Position numbers and translations under genes: made by a program | DNA from: Chlamydomonas sphaeroides | Taxonomy: Eukaryota; Chlorophyta; Chlorophyceae; Chlamydomonadales; Chlamydomonadaceae | DNA: 64,000 bases | Direction of reading: 5' to 3' | NCBI GenBank assembly: GCA_001662425.1 | Contig: BDDC01000408.1 | Span: 1 to 64,000 of the forward strand | Shown: piece by piece, positions 11,801-23,415 of the stretch | How positions within the stretch are numbered: position 1 is the first letter of the stretch | How the letters are laid out: each line of letters starts with the position of its first letter | Notes under the pieces: model-generated | The model's input: the letters and a program-made list of their open reading frames with translations, nothing else | Databases searched by the model: none | Told to the model about the DNA's origin: nothing

Positions 11801-14800
11801 CTGGGTGCTAGGGTGCTAGGGCATGGGGCCTGGGTTGGGTGCGAGGGGCCGTGAGCACGGGGCCTGGGGCCCGGGGTGGGTGCTTGGGCGCTGGGTCGCC
11901 GCGCCTGCACACACAGTGGCGAGGCGGCTGGGGCACTGGGGCACGGGTGGTCGGGCGCGGATGCGGTGAGGCCGGCGCGGGCGGCCGCACCGCATCAACC
12001 AACCTCCGCCCAGCGGCCGCAAGTGGCCGACGGTAGCTGCGGGTGGGCGCTAGGGCCTGGCCGCATTTACGCGCGGTTGCGGTGATGGGAGGCGACCGGG
12101 GCACGGAGGCTGTGGCCGACCACCCGCCGCGCATCCGTGCCGCTCCTCTCTTGCTCGCAGGAGCAAAGCCTTCTGGCGGACCTCCGCGCCGTCGTGGCCC
12201 GCGCGCTGAGCGGCCTCGACATGTTCACATCCGGGGCCGGAGCCGCCGGGGCCGGCGGCGACGGCGCCGCGGCAGCGGCGCTGCCGCTGTCGCCCACGGC
12301 GGCGGCGGTGGCCGGCGGCCTGACCAGCCCCACGGCCCTGGCTGCGGCGGCGGCGGGCCCGGCCGGCTCGCCGCGGCTGCCGCCGTCCGGCGGCGGCGCC
12401 GCTGGCGGCGGCGGCGGCGGCGGCGTAGTGCGGCGGAGCACGGTGGCGGAGGGGCTGTTCAGCGGGCTGCCGGTCAGCTCACGGGGCAGGTGAGCTGGGC
12501 TGGCGGCGGCGCAGCTGGCGGCGGCGCAGCTGGCGGCGCTGGCACTGGCCTCTCGAGGCCCAACGGGGACCTTGCCGGGCAGGTTGCCTGCCTTTCCCCG
12601 CCGGGCCCGAGCCCCGAACCGTGCGCAGTGCCCCTGCTGCCTCGCCCCTCCCCAACCCGGAGCCGCTCGCCTTTGGCGGCGTTCGTGCAGTTGCGCTCTG
12701 TGGTTTGCTATTCACACAGCGACACATGCTCTTGCCAATGTTGTCCTCCCCCACCGCAGCATCCACATCTCCTCCGGCCTGGAGGCGCAGGTGGAGCGCC
12801 TGGTGGGCGCCAGCGCGGCGGTGGAGGAGCCGCTGGCCGGGCTGAGCGTGGACGCAGCGGGCGCGCCGCCGCCGCTGCGCCGCCGCGCGGCGCTGACGTA
12901 CGTGCGGCGGCTGTACAGTCCGTACCTGCTGCGGGAGCCGCTGGTGCAGAGCAGCAGCTCGGCTGAGGGAGGTGAGGCGCGACGGCTGGAGGGAGGGGGC
13001 TGGGGGGGAGGGCTGAGAGGTGCTGCGGGAGGCGGGGCGAGCGGTCGGCCTGCACGTGACCCGCCGCGCTGCCTGCAGGCACGAACCCTGACCGTGTTCC
13101 CCGGCGCCTCCCGCCGATTCCCCCAGGCGCGCTGCTGGCGGTCTGGATGTACGACGACCCCGCCGCCGCCAACACGCCCGCCGCCACGCAGCGCCTGGGC
13201 GCGATGCTGCTGCTCGAGTCCACGCCCGCCCTGCCGCCCGCGCTCGGCGCGCTGGCGACCCTGCTCGACACCATCCGCGCCGACGCCGGCGGCGCCGCGC
13301 CGCTCGGCACCCTGCACGTCGCCCTGGCGTCGCCGGTGGCGCCGGCGCCGGCGGCGCCGCGGCACGGCCGCACGCCGTCGCTGCAGCGGGCCGTAGCGCT
13401 CGACGCGGCGCCGGCGCTCGACGCGCTGCTGCCGCCGGCGGAGCAGGGCGTCGACGGCAGCCGCGCGACGGCGGCGTCGGTCGCCGCCGCCGTGTCGGCG
13501 GCGGCGCCGGCGCTGCGCCGCCTGGGCTTCGCCGCCGTCAGCGTGCTGGCGCCGGGCAGCACCGCCTGCCCGCTGCGCCTGGGCTGGCGCTGGGTACCCA
13601 CTCCACTGACTGGCCCAACGGTCTCAACCGCTCCAACCGCCCTAACCGCCCCAACCGACGGCGGCAGCTACCAGCCCGACAGCTTCATGTCGGCGGTGGA
13701 GCCCATCGCCGCCTCCCTCCTGGAGCTGTCCAGCCTGTCGGCGGCGGCCGCCGCGGGCGGCTCGGGCCTCATGTACAGGTAGGCCCCCCTCTGCGGAGTG
13801 CATACACCGGTAGCTGTGCACAGTTTCCTCGATACGGTTCCATGACGACAGTGCATGCTCGGTGTCATGTCATGATGGGTGTGGTAAACTGGTAATGTCA
13901 TGTGATGGGGCCGCGCTCGTGCGCTCCACCGGCGGCTCCGGGATCCTGCACCCATGCCAGGTCTGCACAAGTGCTGCGACACACATCGTTTTCAGCTCTA
14001 CCAGCGCATGATGGAGCTCCCAACACGACCCATGCATCCATCACGACTGACTCGCCATCCCGACACCCTGTCCCGAGCAGGCCCAGCCGCAACCGGCAGT
14101 GGCACCTTTACACGGCGGTGGAGCGCCGCGACGCGCGCTCGCCGCCGCTGCGCCGCCTGTACGCCCGCGGCCTGGTCCGCAGCCTGGGCCACCCCGCGCT
14201 GCTGGCCGCCTCGTACAGCGGCAACGGCGGCGCCGTGGCGGCGGCGGCCATGGCCGAGCTGGAGGAGACGCTGGTGCGTGGGGCGGGTGGGCATGCTGGG
14301 GTTGGTGGTGGATCATGCAGCGGCTGGTCGCAGAGGCCTAGCCTGCGCGGATGAGGGGCAGGGCGGCTCTTCGCTAGAGGTCGAGGGGCCAGGTTGCCTG
14401 GGCTGCACCTCACGGTGTGACGCTTGCCAAACCGTAGCCATAGCCGTACATTGCCGTACATAGCTACTGGCCGCCCTCCTTTGCCCTTGCGTACCTGAAC
14501 TGCACCGACCCCTCGCCTGGTCCCTGACGCCCCCAGACCGCGGCCTTGGATGAGCTGCAGCGCTCCTCTGCTGCCGCGCCCGGCTCCGAGGCCGCCGCCG
14601 ACGCGGCCGCCTCCCGGCCCGACTGGACGCACGTCTTCATGTCAGTCCTGCCGCCGCTGCCGCTGCCGCCCGGCGGCCGCGACGACGGCCGCGTGGCGGC
14701 GGCGCTCCGCTCGGCGGCGGCGGCGCTGGCGGCGCGCCACAGCGGCGCGCTCCGCGCGGCGGCGGTGGCGGTGTGGGAGGTCCGGCTGCGGGGGCCGCAC

Positions 14801-17800
14801 CGGGAGGCGGCTTGGCGGGTGGTGGTGTCCATGCCCACGGGTGAGAGCGACTGTGGTGTTTGCAATAGCTTGATAAGTAGGCTCACGGGTTGAGGGTTTA
14901 AGGGTGTAGGGCAGCCCCGTTCCAGGCATTCTTTGGGGAAGGCTGCCAAGCGCCGCGCGGCCTCACGTCTTGCCCATGCCGTACCTCGGTCCCCGGGCCA
15001 CGCCTGAACAGGACATGAGAGCGGCGAGGAGCACGTCGAGGTGTACCGCGAGGCGCTGCAGGAGCAGTATACCGCCTACCTGGCACAGCACGCACAGCAC
15101 GCGGAGCACGGTGCAGCCGCTACGCCCGCCCATGCCGCGGCCGCCGGCCTGCCCGGCTGCGGCGCCGCCGCTGCGCCGCCGCGCGTCTACGTGCCCGCCC
15201 TGCTCTACCCCTCGCTGCCGCCGCCGGCGTCCGACTACTCCGCCGGCGCGGCCGGCGGCGGCAGCGGCCCCGGCAGCGGCGGCGGCGCAGCCGCCGCCAC
15301 GCCGCTCGCCCACCTCCACGCGCACGGCCACGCTCACGGCCACGGCGCCTACCATGCGCACGCGCCGGGCCACATCCGGCTCGCGTCGTTCGGCCGCCAG
15401 CGGCTCTCATCCGGCGGCGGCTCCGGCGGCGGCGGCGCGGCGCTTGGCTCCGCCGGCGGCGGCGGCCCGCTGGCGGGCGTGGTGGTTGGCAGCCCCTACC
15501 CGCCGCTGGAGAAGCTGCAGCAGAAGCGGCTGGCGGCGCGGCGGCACAACGTGACGTACGTGTACGACTTCCCCGCCGTATTTGAGGCGGCGCTGCGGGA
15601 GCTGTGGGCGGCGCGCGCCGCGGCGGGTGAGGCTGGCGAACCCTTCGGAGGGCTGCCACTGACTGTGGCCTCCACTGCCCATCATCCTGTCATGGGCCAT
15701 GCCGCAGACGTATCCTCCCTCCCCAACGCCGTCCTTTCGTGCCTTCCTCGTGCCGTAACGGCCCCTCGCGCCTCTCGGCCGCTGTGCCCCAGGCGAGCCA
15801 GGCGCGCTGCCCCCCGCGGGCCGGCTGGTGGAGGCCGTGGAGCTGGTGCTGCCGGTAGGCGGGGGCCGGGAGAGCGTAAGGTTGGGGTTCGTGTCGCTGG
15901 GGGTGTCGACGGTGGTGGAACCGGTGCTTCCGGTGGGTAGGGGGCCATGCCGGGGCGGAGGGAGGGCTGGTGGGACGTGTTGGGTTCGTGCCGGTGCTCG
16001 GGCCGTGCTGCGGGCCCCTCAGCAACGCAGCCGCTGCCGCTGCCACCGCAGGGCTCGCAGGAGGGAGCGGCGAGTTCGGCAGGCGGAGCCGCAGGCACGC
16101 CCTGCTCCGACTTCCGCTGCCCTCCGCGGCTGCGGCCGGCGCCGCCCGGGCGGCCGGCGGTGGGCGGCAACGACTGCGGCATGGTGGCGTGGCTGCTCAC
16201 CCTGAGGACGCCAGAGTGCCCGCAGGTACGAGGAATGCGCAGGAAAGGGGGTGGGGTTGCAGCGCCGGGGTTGCGCCGGGGATGTGCGGGGCCTGCAGCA
16301 TGCGGGACTTTCGCCCCAGCGTCCGCTCCCCTCCTACCAGAGCAACGTTCATGGGTGCGGCGGCGACCGTGCTGACACGAACCCTGGGTCGCTCCCCAAC
16401 CAATCCAAACCCCCAGGGCCGCTCCGTGGTGGCGGTGGCCAACGACATCACCTGGGGCAGCGGCTCCTTCTCGCCCGCGGAGGACGCGGTGTTCAAGGCG
16501 GCCTGCGAGTGAGGCGGCAGCGGCAGAAGGGGCGCAGCGCCAGAGAAGGGCGCCGCGCTTGGGGCTGGGGGCCGAGGCGCTTGGGGCTGGGGGCCGAGGC
16601 GCTTGGGGCTGGGGGCCGAGGCGCTTGGGGCTGGGGGCCCGAGGCCGCGCAGCGCCGCCCCTCGTGACGTCCCCCGACCCCGGGCACGTCGTGATTGGCC
16701 CCCTCAGCCTGAGGCCAGGGATGCCGCAGCTGCGCTGATGGGCTAGGGGTCCGGGCGTGTGCCTGCGGCCGGGCCCTGACCTCTCACCTTCTGTGGAGAC
16801 CGCAGCGCCGCCCTGACCTGTTACCTCCTCCTCTGCCCCCCAACCCCCACTCCACCCCACCCATCCGCAGCGCCGCCCTGGAGGAGCGGCTGCCGCTGCT
16901 GTACCTCGCCGCTAACGCGGGCGCCCGAGTGGGGCTGGCCACCGAGGTGCGCACCCGTGGCCGGGGGAACAGGGGGCCAGGTGCGAGCGGGAGGGCGGCG
17001 CAGCGCCCAGCGCCTGCCACTCCGGCCCTTCGCGCTGCCTCATACCCGAATGCCCCTTCCCTAGCCCATCTGCCACTTGCCCTCGCTGCCCTCACTGCTC
17101 TCCTCCCGCCCGCTTACGCATCTCCCTGCCTCCCTCCCTCCCTGCCTGCCTGCCTGCCTGCCTGCCTCCCTCCCTCTGCCCGCAGGTCCGCGACTGCCTG
17201 CAGGTGCAGTGGCACGACCCGCAGCAGCCGGAGCTGGGCTGGGAGGCGCTGTACCTGAGCCAGGCAGACTACGAGCGCCTCATCGCGGCCACACCGCCTG
17301 GCGCGCCGCCGTGCGTGGTCGCAGACGTGAGCCGGGGCTGCGGCCATGGGGCCACAGGTGCAGGGCAGGACAGGGGCATTGGGGAAGCTGGGAAAGGCGG
17401 TGGCGGGATCTGGGCAGGGTCGGCTGGGACGAGGCGCGCCGTTGTACGAGGTCGCAGACCCAGGGCGGCGGCGCGAGGGGCGAGGGCAGCGGGTAGTGGA
17501 TCTGCGCCAGAGGCAGTGACAGGATGGCGACCACGGCTGAGCGCATGCACGTATACCGCCCAACTTGGCCGCCTAAGCGATCGCCCTGACCCCTGCGTCC
17601 TCCCCTGCCCGCCCGCCCTGCCCTGCCGCCACTCCGCCGCAGCCCGTGCCCAGCCCCGACGGCTCCGGTGAGCTGCGCTACGTGCTGAGCGACGTGGTGG
17701 GCGCCGAGGACGGCATCGGCGTGGAGTGCCTCAGCGGCAGCGCAGCCATCGCGTCGTCCTTCTGCAAGGTGGGCCGGGCAGCAATGCAGCAGAGCAGCAG

Positions 17801-20800
17801 GGCAGCAGGGCGCCGTGCGGCGGCGGCGGGCTGGGGGACCGGGGGCGGTGGAGGGGCTGGCGCATGGCAGGCGGCGGGCTGGGATGCGGTGCGCGTGCGG
17901 GCGGCCGGCTGTGGGCCCGTGGCGCTGGGCAGGCGGCGGCACGCGTGCTTCGGCAACCGCACCCATCCCGAGCCCGCCCCGCCCCGCCTTCCTCCTCCTG
18001 GCTTTTCCTCCGTTGCTCGCGCCCCTCCGCTTCCCCCCAGGCCTGGCGCGAGGGCTGGACCGCCACGCTGGTGAGCGGCCGCAGTGTGGGCATCGGCGCC
18101 TACCTGGCCCGGCTGGGGCGGCGCTGCGTGCAGCGAGCCGACCAGCCCATCGTGCTCACCGGCTACGCGGCGCTCAACAAGCTGCTGGGGAGGCAGGTGG
18201 GCGCGGGGAGGAGGGGAGCGGGGAGGGGAGCCTGGCTTGGGGGCAGTGGGCGGTGGCGGCTGGGGAGGCAGGTGGGCGTGCAGGGGCAGGGGAGGGGCGG
18301 CATGGGGAGGGGGCGGGGAAGGGGGAAAGATGGAGAGGGACGCGGAGACGGGGTGCTGATGATGCAAGGAGCGAGGGGCGCGAGCGGCGGCGGGCTAAGG
18401 ATTCGCGTCTCCGTCCCTCCCCTTCCCTCCCCTTCCCTCCCCGCGCTCCCCAGGTGTATACCAGCCACATGCAGCTAGGCGGGCCCCGGGTGATGGGCGT
18501 CAACGGAGTGAGCCACCACGTGGTTGCGGACGACCTGGAGGGAGCGCGCACGCTGCTGCAGGTGTGGGGGCGGAGGGAGCGCGGGAGAGGGGGAGGAGGA
18601 GACGGGGAGGGTGGTCAAGCCAACAAGCGGGGCTGTGCTGGGCGTGTGCAGCTTGGAGGCTCGAGCTTCTGCTGGTGGGGTTGGGTTGGGTTTGGGGGGG
18701 CTGCACGGTCGCCTTCTCAGGTGGGCTGAGCCCGTGTCGCAGGATGGCGCCCGACGACCCCCGACCCTGACCCTGGCCCTGCTCCGCCCCCGTGTGCCCT
18801 TCGCCCGCAGCTGCTGGCCTTTGCGCCGCCGCAGCTTGGCGGCCCGCCCGCGCCACTGCCCAGCGCCGACCCGGCGGAGCGACCCGTGGCGTACTCGCCC
18901 GGGCCGGGCGAGAAGCTGGACCCGCGAGCGGCCATCGCGGGTGAGCGCTGAGCGGGCTGGTGCCTCGGCTGTGCCAGCAGGCGGTCGGAAGCGACGCCTG
19001 TTGGACGGCGTCGAGCCTGGGCTCATGGGGTCGGGCCTGGGCATGCATGCGGTGCTGACGTGACGTCTCTGAGCTCGGGCACATGGGGCTGGGGCCCGGC
19101 ATGCAGCCAGGCGACCCACGGCTCGTTCCGCCACACCTACCTCCTCGCAGGCCGTGAGCTGCCGCCCGCTGCTGCCGACCTTTCGGCGCCCTCGCCCTCC
19201 TCGTCGGCCGGCAACGGCGGCCCCGCCGGCTCCGGCGGCGCCTCGTCCCGCTGGCAGTCGGGCCTGTTTGACCGCGGCAGCTGGCTGGAGAGCCAGGCGG
19301 GCTGGGCGCGCACCGTGGTGGCGGGCCGCGCGCGGCTGGGCGGGCTGGCGGTGGGCGTGATCGCGGTGGAGAGCGGCACCGTGTTGCGCCAGACGCCCGC
19401 GGACCCGGGCATGCCCGACTCGTGCGAGGTGGTGACGCCGCAGGCGGGGCAGGTGCGGCGATGGGTTCGTGGGGTGGTGCGGCGGGCAGAGAGGGTGCTC
19501 GGGCAAGGTGCTGTGGCGGGCTCCGGTCGGAGAAGAGGCGGGATCGCTGGCTGCTGGAACCCACTGCCCCCGCGTGCCCCTCCGCCTCACTGACGCACGC
19601 CGCTTACTGCCCTGCGCCTGGCCGCCAGGCAGAGCCCCGTCACGCAACTCGCGTGTCGGGTTCTGTTCTACTTGACATTTGAACTCACCCTCGCCGCCCT
19701 CCCACCTTCCCCGCCTTCCTCCTTCCCTCCCACTCCCCCACCCCCAGGTGTGGTTCCCCGACTCGGCCGACAAGACGGCCGCCGCCATGGAGGAGTTCGA
19801 CGCCGAGGGGCTGCCGCTCTTCATCCTGGCCAACTGGCGCGGCTTCAGCGGCGGCATGCGGGACCTCTTCGACGGAGTGCTGCAGGTGGGCACAGGGCAC
19901 AGGACACCGCATGACTGGGGCGGTGCGCATGGGGCCGCGGCTTGCCGCACCCACTCCAGGGCACTCCGCAGGGCATAGCGGCCGAGGGCAGGGCTGTGGT
20001 AGCCAGTGGCACCGCGTTACGCCCGCATCCGCCCCTGCCCTGCCCTGCCCTGCTCTGCCGCCTGCCGCCTGCCGTCCCTAGGCCGGCTCGCTGATCGTGG
20101 AGCGGCTCCGCACCTACCGCCAACCCGTGTTCGTGTACATCCCCGCGGGGGCCGAGCTGCGGTGAGGAAAGGGGAGCCGGGCAGGGGCTACCGGTGCTGT
20201 TGCACGTGCCACCTGCGCGCGCGTGCCGCGGTGTCGGGCCAAGGGGCGTCTCCTTCCTCGACTGCCGCCTGCGTTCGCTGACTGCGTTCGCATGCGCCCG
20301 GGTGTGTCGCTTCCGCTCCCTGCAGCGGCGGCGCGTGGGTGGTGGTGGACAGCCAGATCAACGCGGCCGCGGTGGAGATGTACGCAGACCCCAGCGCGCG
20401 CGGCGGCGTGCTGGAGCCCGAAGGCATCTGCGAGATTAAGTTCCGGCAGCCGGACCTGATCAAGATGATGCACAGGTGGGAGATCTGGATCTAGGCTGCC
20501 ACACCTCCTCAGCGCCTAGCGCCTGACACCCGGGCTGTTCCGTGCCAATTAACAACGCAGGATCGACCCCGTCATCCTGGCGGCGCGTCGCAGCGGCGCG
20601 CCGCCCACCGACACCGCCATCCGCGCCCGCGAGCGCGAGCTGCTGCCCACCTACTCCCGCATCGCGCGCACCTTTGCCGACCTGCACGACACGCCCACGC
20701 GCATGGCCGCCAAGGGCGTGCTCAGCGCCGTGGTGCCGCTGGCCAGCGCGCGGGCGTTCTTCACGACGCGCCTGCGCCGGCGACTGCTGGAGCAGCAGCT

Positions 20801-21395
20801 GCTGCGGCACGCGGCCACCACAGACCCCTCGCTCAGCCCCGAGCGAGCCGCGGCGCTGCTGCGCTCCTGGCGCGAAGCCGCCGAGGCGACGGCCGCGGCG
20901 GCTGCGGCCGCGCCCGCCGACGCCGACGGCGACGCCGGCGGCAGCGCGGCGGGCTCCGGCGACCGCGGCGCGCTGTCACCGAGCGTGCAGCTGGCGCGGA
21001 CGCTGGCGGCGCCCGCACCTGCGGGGCCGGGCTCGGCTGCCGCGGCGGAGGCTGCGGGCCCTCCCGCGCCGGCGCACTTTGGCGCGGACTTCTCGGCCGC
21101 GGCGTGTGCGGCTCATGACCGCGCGTTCCTGGCGTGGGCCGAGAGCCCCGCGGGCCGGGCGCAGATCGCCGACGAGCTGCGCGCGCTGCGCTGCTCGGCC
21201 GCGTCGGAGCTGGTGGCGGGGGTGCTGGGCAGCGCGGAGGGCAAGGAGGGTCTGCTGCAGGCGCTGCAGGCGGCGGTGGCGAGGGACGGCATGCTGGCGC
21301 TGCAGCTGCGGCTGCTGCTGCAGGCGGCGGCGCCCGGGCAGGGGCAGGCCGGCGGTGCTGGGCTGGGGGCGGACGGCCACCACGCCGCGCACTGA
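2880..21395 (+). CDS. ACC1: Acetyl-CoA carboxylase, homomeric multidomain form (2704 aa, 43 exons)
   Basis: It makes malonyl-CoA from acetyl-CoA and bicarbonate with ATP. Domain order: biotin carboxylase (VLVANNGLAAVKFMRS, then WGGGGKGIRK, EYFFLELNPRLQVEHPVTEG), biotin carrier (VMKMVMPLLS, biotinyl Lys about 716), central domain, carboxyltransferase (GGNDCGMVAW, then FILANWRGFSGGMRDLFDG). Exons: 2880-3031, 3563-3734, 3959-4053, 4241-4343, 4616-4765, 4975-5058, 5337-5375, 5784-5876, 6049-6141, 6302-6439, 6636-6824, 7124-7270, 7611-7703, 8062-8206, 8383-8501, 8733-8861, 9052-9249, 9476-9655, 9858-9947, 10200-10517, 10841-10927, 11195-11458, 11622-11783, 12161-12489, 12760-12971, 13127-13778, 14081-14273, 14537-14840, 15012-15626, 15793-15854, 16052-16225, 16417-16508, 16871-16946, 17186-17326, 17643-17768, 18041-18196, 18454-18561, 18811-18940, 19151-19452, 19748-19885, 20082-20161, 20326-20475, 20561-21395. 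All phases close. Plant homologues are about 2250 aa; the excess is Ala/Gly- and His-rich insertions. The Ala/Arg/Ser-rich first 40 residues could be a transit peptide (inferred). The donor of exon 23 is the least certain. Confidence 0.93.
5587..5658 (+). repeat. 32-bp tandem duplication in ACC1 intron 7
   Basis: A C-rich unit of 32 bases beginning GCCCCTGCTGGCCCCCTGAC occurs twice in tandem and is followed by partial, degenerate copies with GTCGACGTG. It is intronic and does not affect the reading frame. Confidence 0.7.
9273..9296 (+). repeat. (GT)n microsatellite in ACC1 intron 17
   Basis: Twelve GT units run in tandem, starting 24 bases after the exon 17 donor at 9250. The tract supplies many GT dinucleotides close to the true donor, but none has a good flanking consensus. 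Confidence 0.9.
16555..16642 (+). repeat. 22-bp tandem repeat, four copies, ACC1 intron 32
   Basis: The unit GCGCTTGGGG-CTGGGGGCCGAG is repeated four times with starts at 16555, 16577, 16599 and 16621. It begins about 45 bases after the exon 32 donor. The G-runs could form a G-quadruplex in the transcript (inference). Confidence 0.9.
17131..17175 (+). repeat. CCTG/CCTC tetranucleotide tract in ACC1 intron 33
   Basis: CCTC and CCTG tetramers repeat in tandem directly before the acceptor of exon 34. The tract forms an unusually long, regular pyrimidine-rich region ahead of the AG. Confidence 0.85.
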
Positions 21396-23399
21396 GCTGG
21401 GCTAGCACGGACCGCAGCAGTTGCTGAGGTGGATGGGCTGAGCGGCGCAGGAGTGATGGCCGGCCCGTGGGGCTGTGGCCAAGGAGAGGTGCAGTACAGG
21501 AGTGGCGCTGGCGTTTGATTTTGCGCTAGCGGGCTGCCTTGGGGAGCGCAAGTTGACGCCCTGCAGTCTTGAGAACCATGTACTCCCCATTGTAGGCGGG
21601 CCAGCTTGTGGGCTCGATGCGTTGTGCAGCCCTGGCTGCGTGCCTGGCTCCTGCAGAGCTTCGCAGCAGCAGCTGGCGCTGCAAGTTGAGCAACACGGAA
21701 CGAGGCCACCAGCGGGGGAGGGCCGGGGCGTGGCGAGGTGGGGGGCGCCTGGTGGGAAGCATGCGGTGTTTTTGCCACACTTGGCGTGGGCTCTTGGCAT
21801 ATAGGGCAATGCTGTTCGGGTGACGATGAGAGAGGCGAGCAGAGAGCCCTTGGGGCGCAGCCCCCTGCACGATGAACCCTTAACCCATTGCCCCCACACT
21901 GATTGAATACCGCCAGCTTCAAGCGCGAGGTGGCATGCACGAGGCTCAAGCCGGCCAGCACGACATGTACGGCGCGGTGTGCGCTGCAGTGGGCTGGTGG
22001 CGACAAAGCGGGAGCGAGAGTCTGGGCCACCCATGGGCGAGTCAGTGAAAGGGCCATGCGCACATGCAAGGGGCGCCCAACAGGAAGACGTGCTCAGCAC
22101 GAGCGGCCCCGACGGGCCCATGCCTGAGACGGCATGAGCGTGCGCCACAACTGCAGCACACAAGGATGTGTCCGCGGCGCGCAGCCGCTATGTGCAAGTC
22201 CCACGGCTCGGCGTAGGGTGGGGGATGACAGCTGCTTTCGTGCTGACGTGGCCCCGCGGCATGCCACTCGCCCTGCGCGCAGCGCTCTAGTGCGGGCCAA
22301 AGCAGGAGGGCCTCCTGGGCCAAAGCGATCGGCTGAGGATGCTGAGCCGCTCGACGTAGGGACCCTACACACAACACGGTAGCTGTGCTCAAGGACGAAG
22401 CCTGGCGCATTCAAGCATGTATGGGACCTGCCGTCAATGCCTCTTGATCTTTGCACGCAGCAACACCAGATACGTGCCCAGCGCCCCGGCTGCGCTTAGT
22501 CACCAGGTGCAAGGAGCTGAGAAGCTCCGTCGACTACTCCGCGCCAACCCTTCCTTGTCTCCGCGCCAATCCTTGAGCTCCTGGCCTGGAGGGTTGCAGC
22601 AAAGCGGCTCACGCCTCACAGGCGAACGACGCCAGAGCGGCAAATTACAGCTACAGCAGGGTCCGCGAATGTTCGTGGCGCGTCCGGGGAAAGGGAGGTT
22701 GTTGTAGCGTCCACCCGGGCGTTGCTCGGGCGCTGGCACCACGGGTCGCCGGCGTTGCCGGGCCATGCCCAGATTGTGAAGTCGGCGAAGGTCAGCGTGT
22801 AAGCAACTGCCCCACCGCAGTTTGTTCTGGTTAAGTAGCTGTGGCAAGGGAGGCTGGGGGAGGGCAGCATGGCGAGGCAGCTCGCACGCCAGGGCACGCC
22901 TTAGCGTGCCCCGACGTGGGAGCCACGGGTGGGGCTGCGACAGCTGCCCACACGCACGACGCTATCGTCAAGCCACTTCGCCCCAAGCAAGGGCTTCGAT
23001 GCAAACCCGTGCTCGCGGGCTTCTCGGGATGTGAGCAATCGTGGCTGGGTTTGCCCGTGCCAAGCGTTCTGTATTAGCCGCACCGCGCCGCCGCGCCAGA
23101 CCAGGAGCGAATATCTACTTTGCATGTGTGGCAAACAGCGGTGGCGGTAACGTCGCGCGCCGAGCCTGTGGCACCGGCAGCCCTTGTTTTCTGCTGTAAT
23201 TGAGATAATCGTGTGTTTACTATGTAAGCGATGCGCCTGCAGTGGAAGTTCGCTGGGCGCCTGGTTGCCGTGCGATTGTGTAATGAGAAAGGAATGCGGC
23301 GCGAATGCTTGCTTGGACGCCGACGTCAACAATCACAGTAGGTCGAAGAACCCTTAACACGTTGCGTACATGGGCACACGACCACACTGTGTTGTAGCT
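21396..23399. other. Intergenic region, ACC1 to MATE gene
   Basis: The stretch contains the ACC1 3' UTR and the MATE promoter. A TGTAA pentamer sits at 22798-22802, about 1.4 kb past the ACC1 stop. If it is the poly(A) signal, the 3' UTR is unusually long. I found no reading frame with recognisable similarity, no tRNA and no clear repeat. Confidence 0.45.
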
Positions 23400-23413
23400 G
23401 CCTGACGTCAGGC
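23400..23413. promoter_or_regulatory. 14-bp palindrome with a TGACGTCA core, upstream of MATE
   Basis: GCCTGACGTCAGGC is a perfect 14-base palindrome ending two bases before the MATE start codon. Its core is the consensus bZIP (CRE-type) site. Lying so near the ATG it would be in the 5' UTR or a very proximal promoter. Function is inferred from the motif alone. Confidence 0.35.
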
Positions 23414-23415
23414 GG

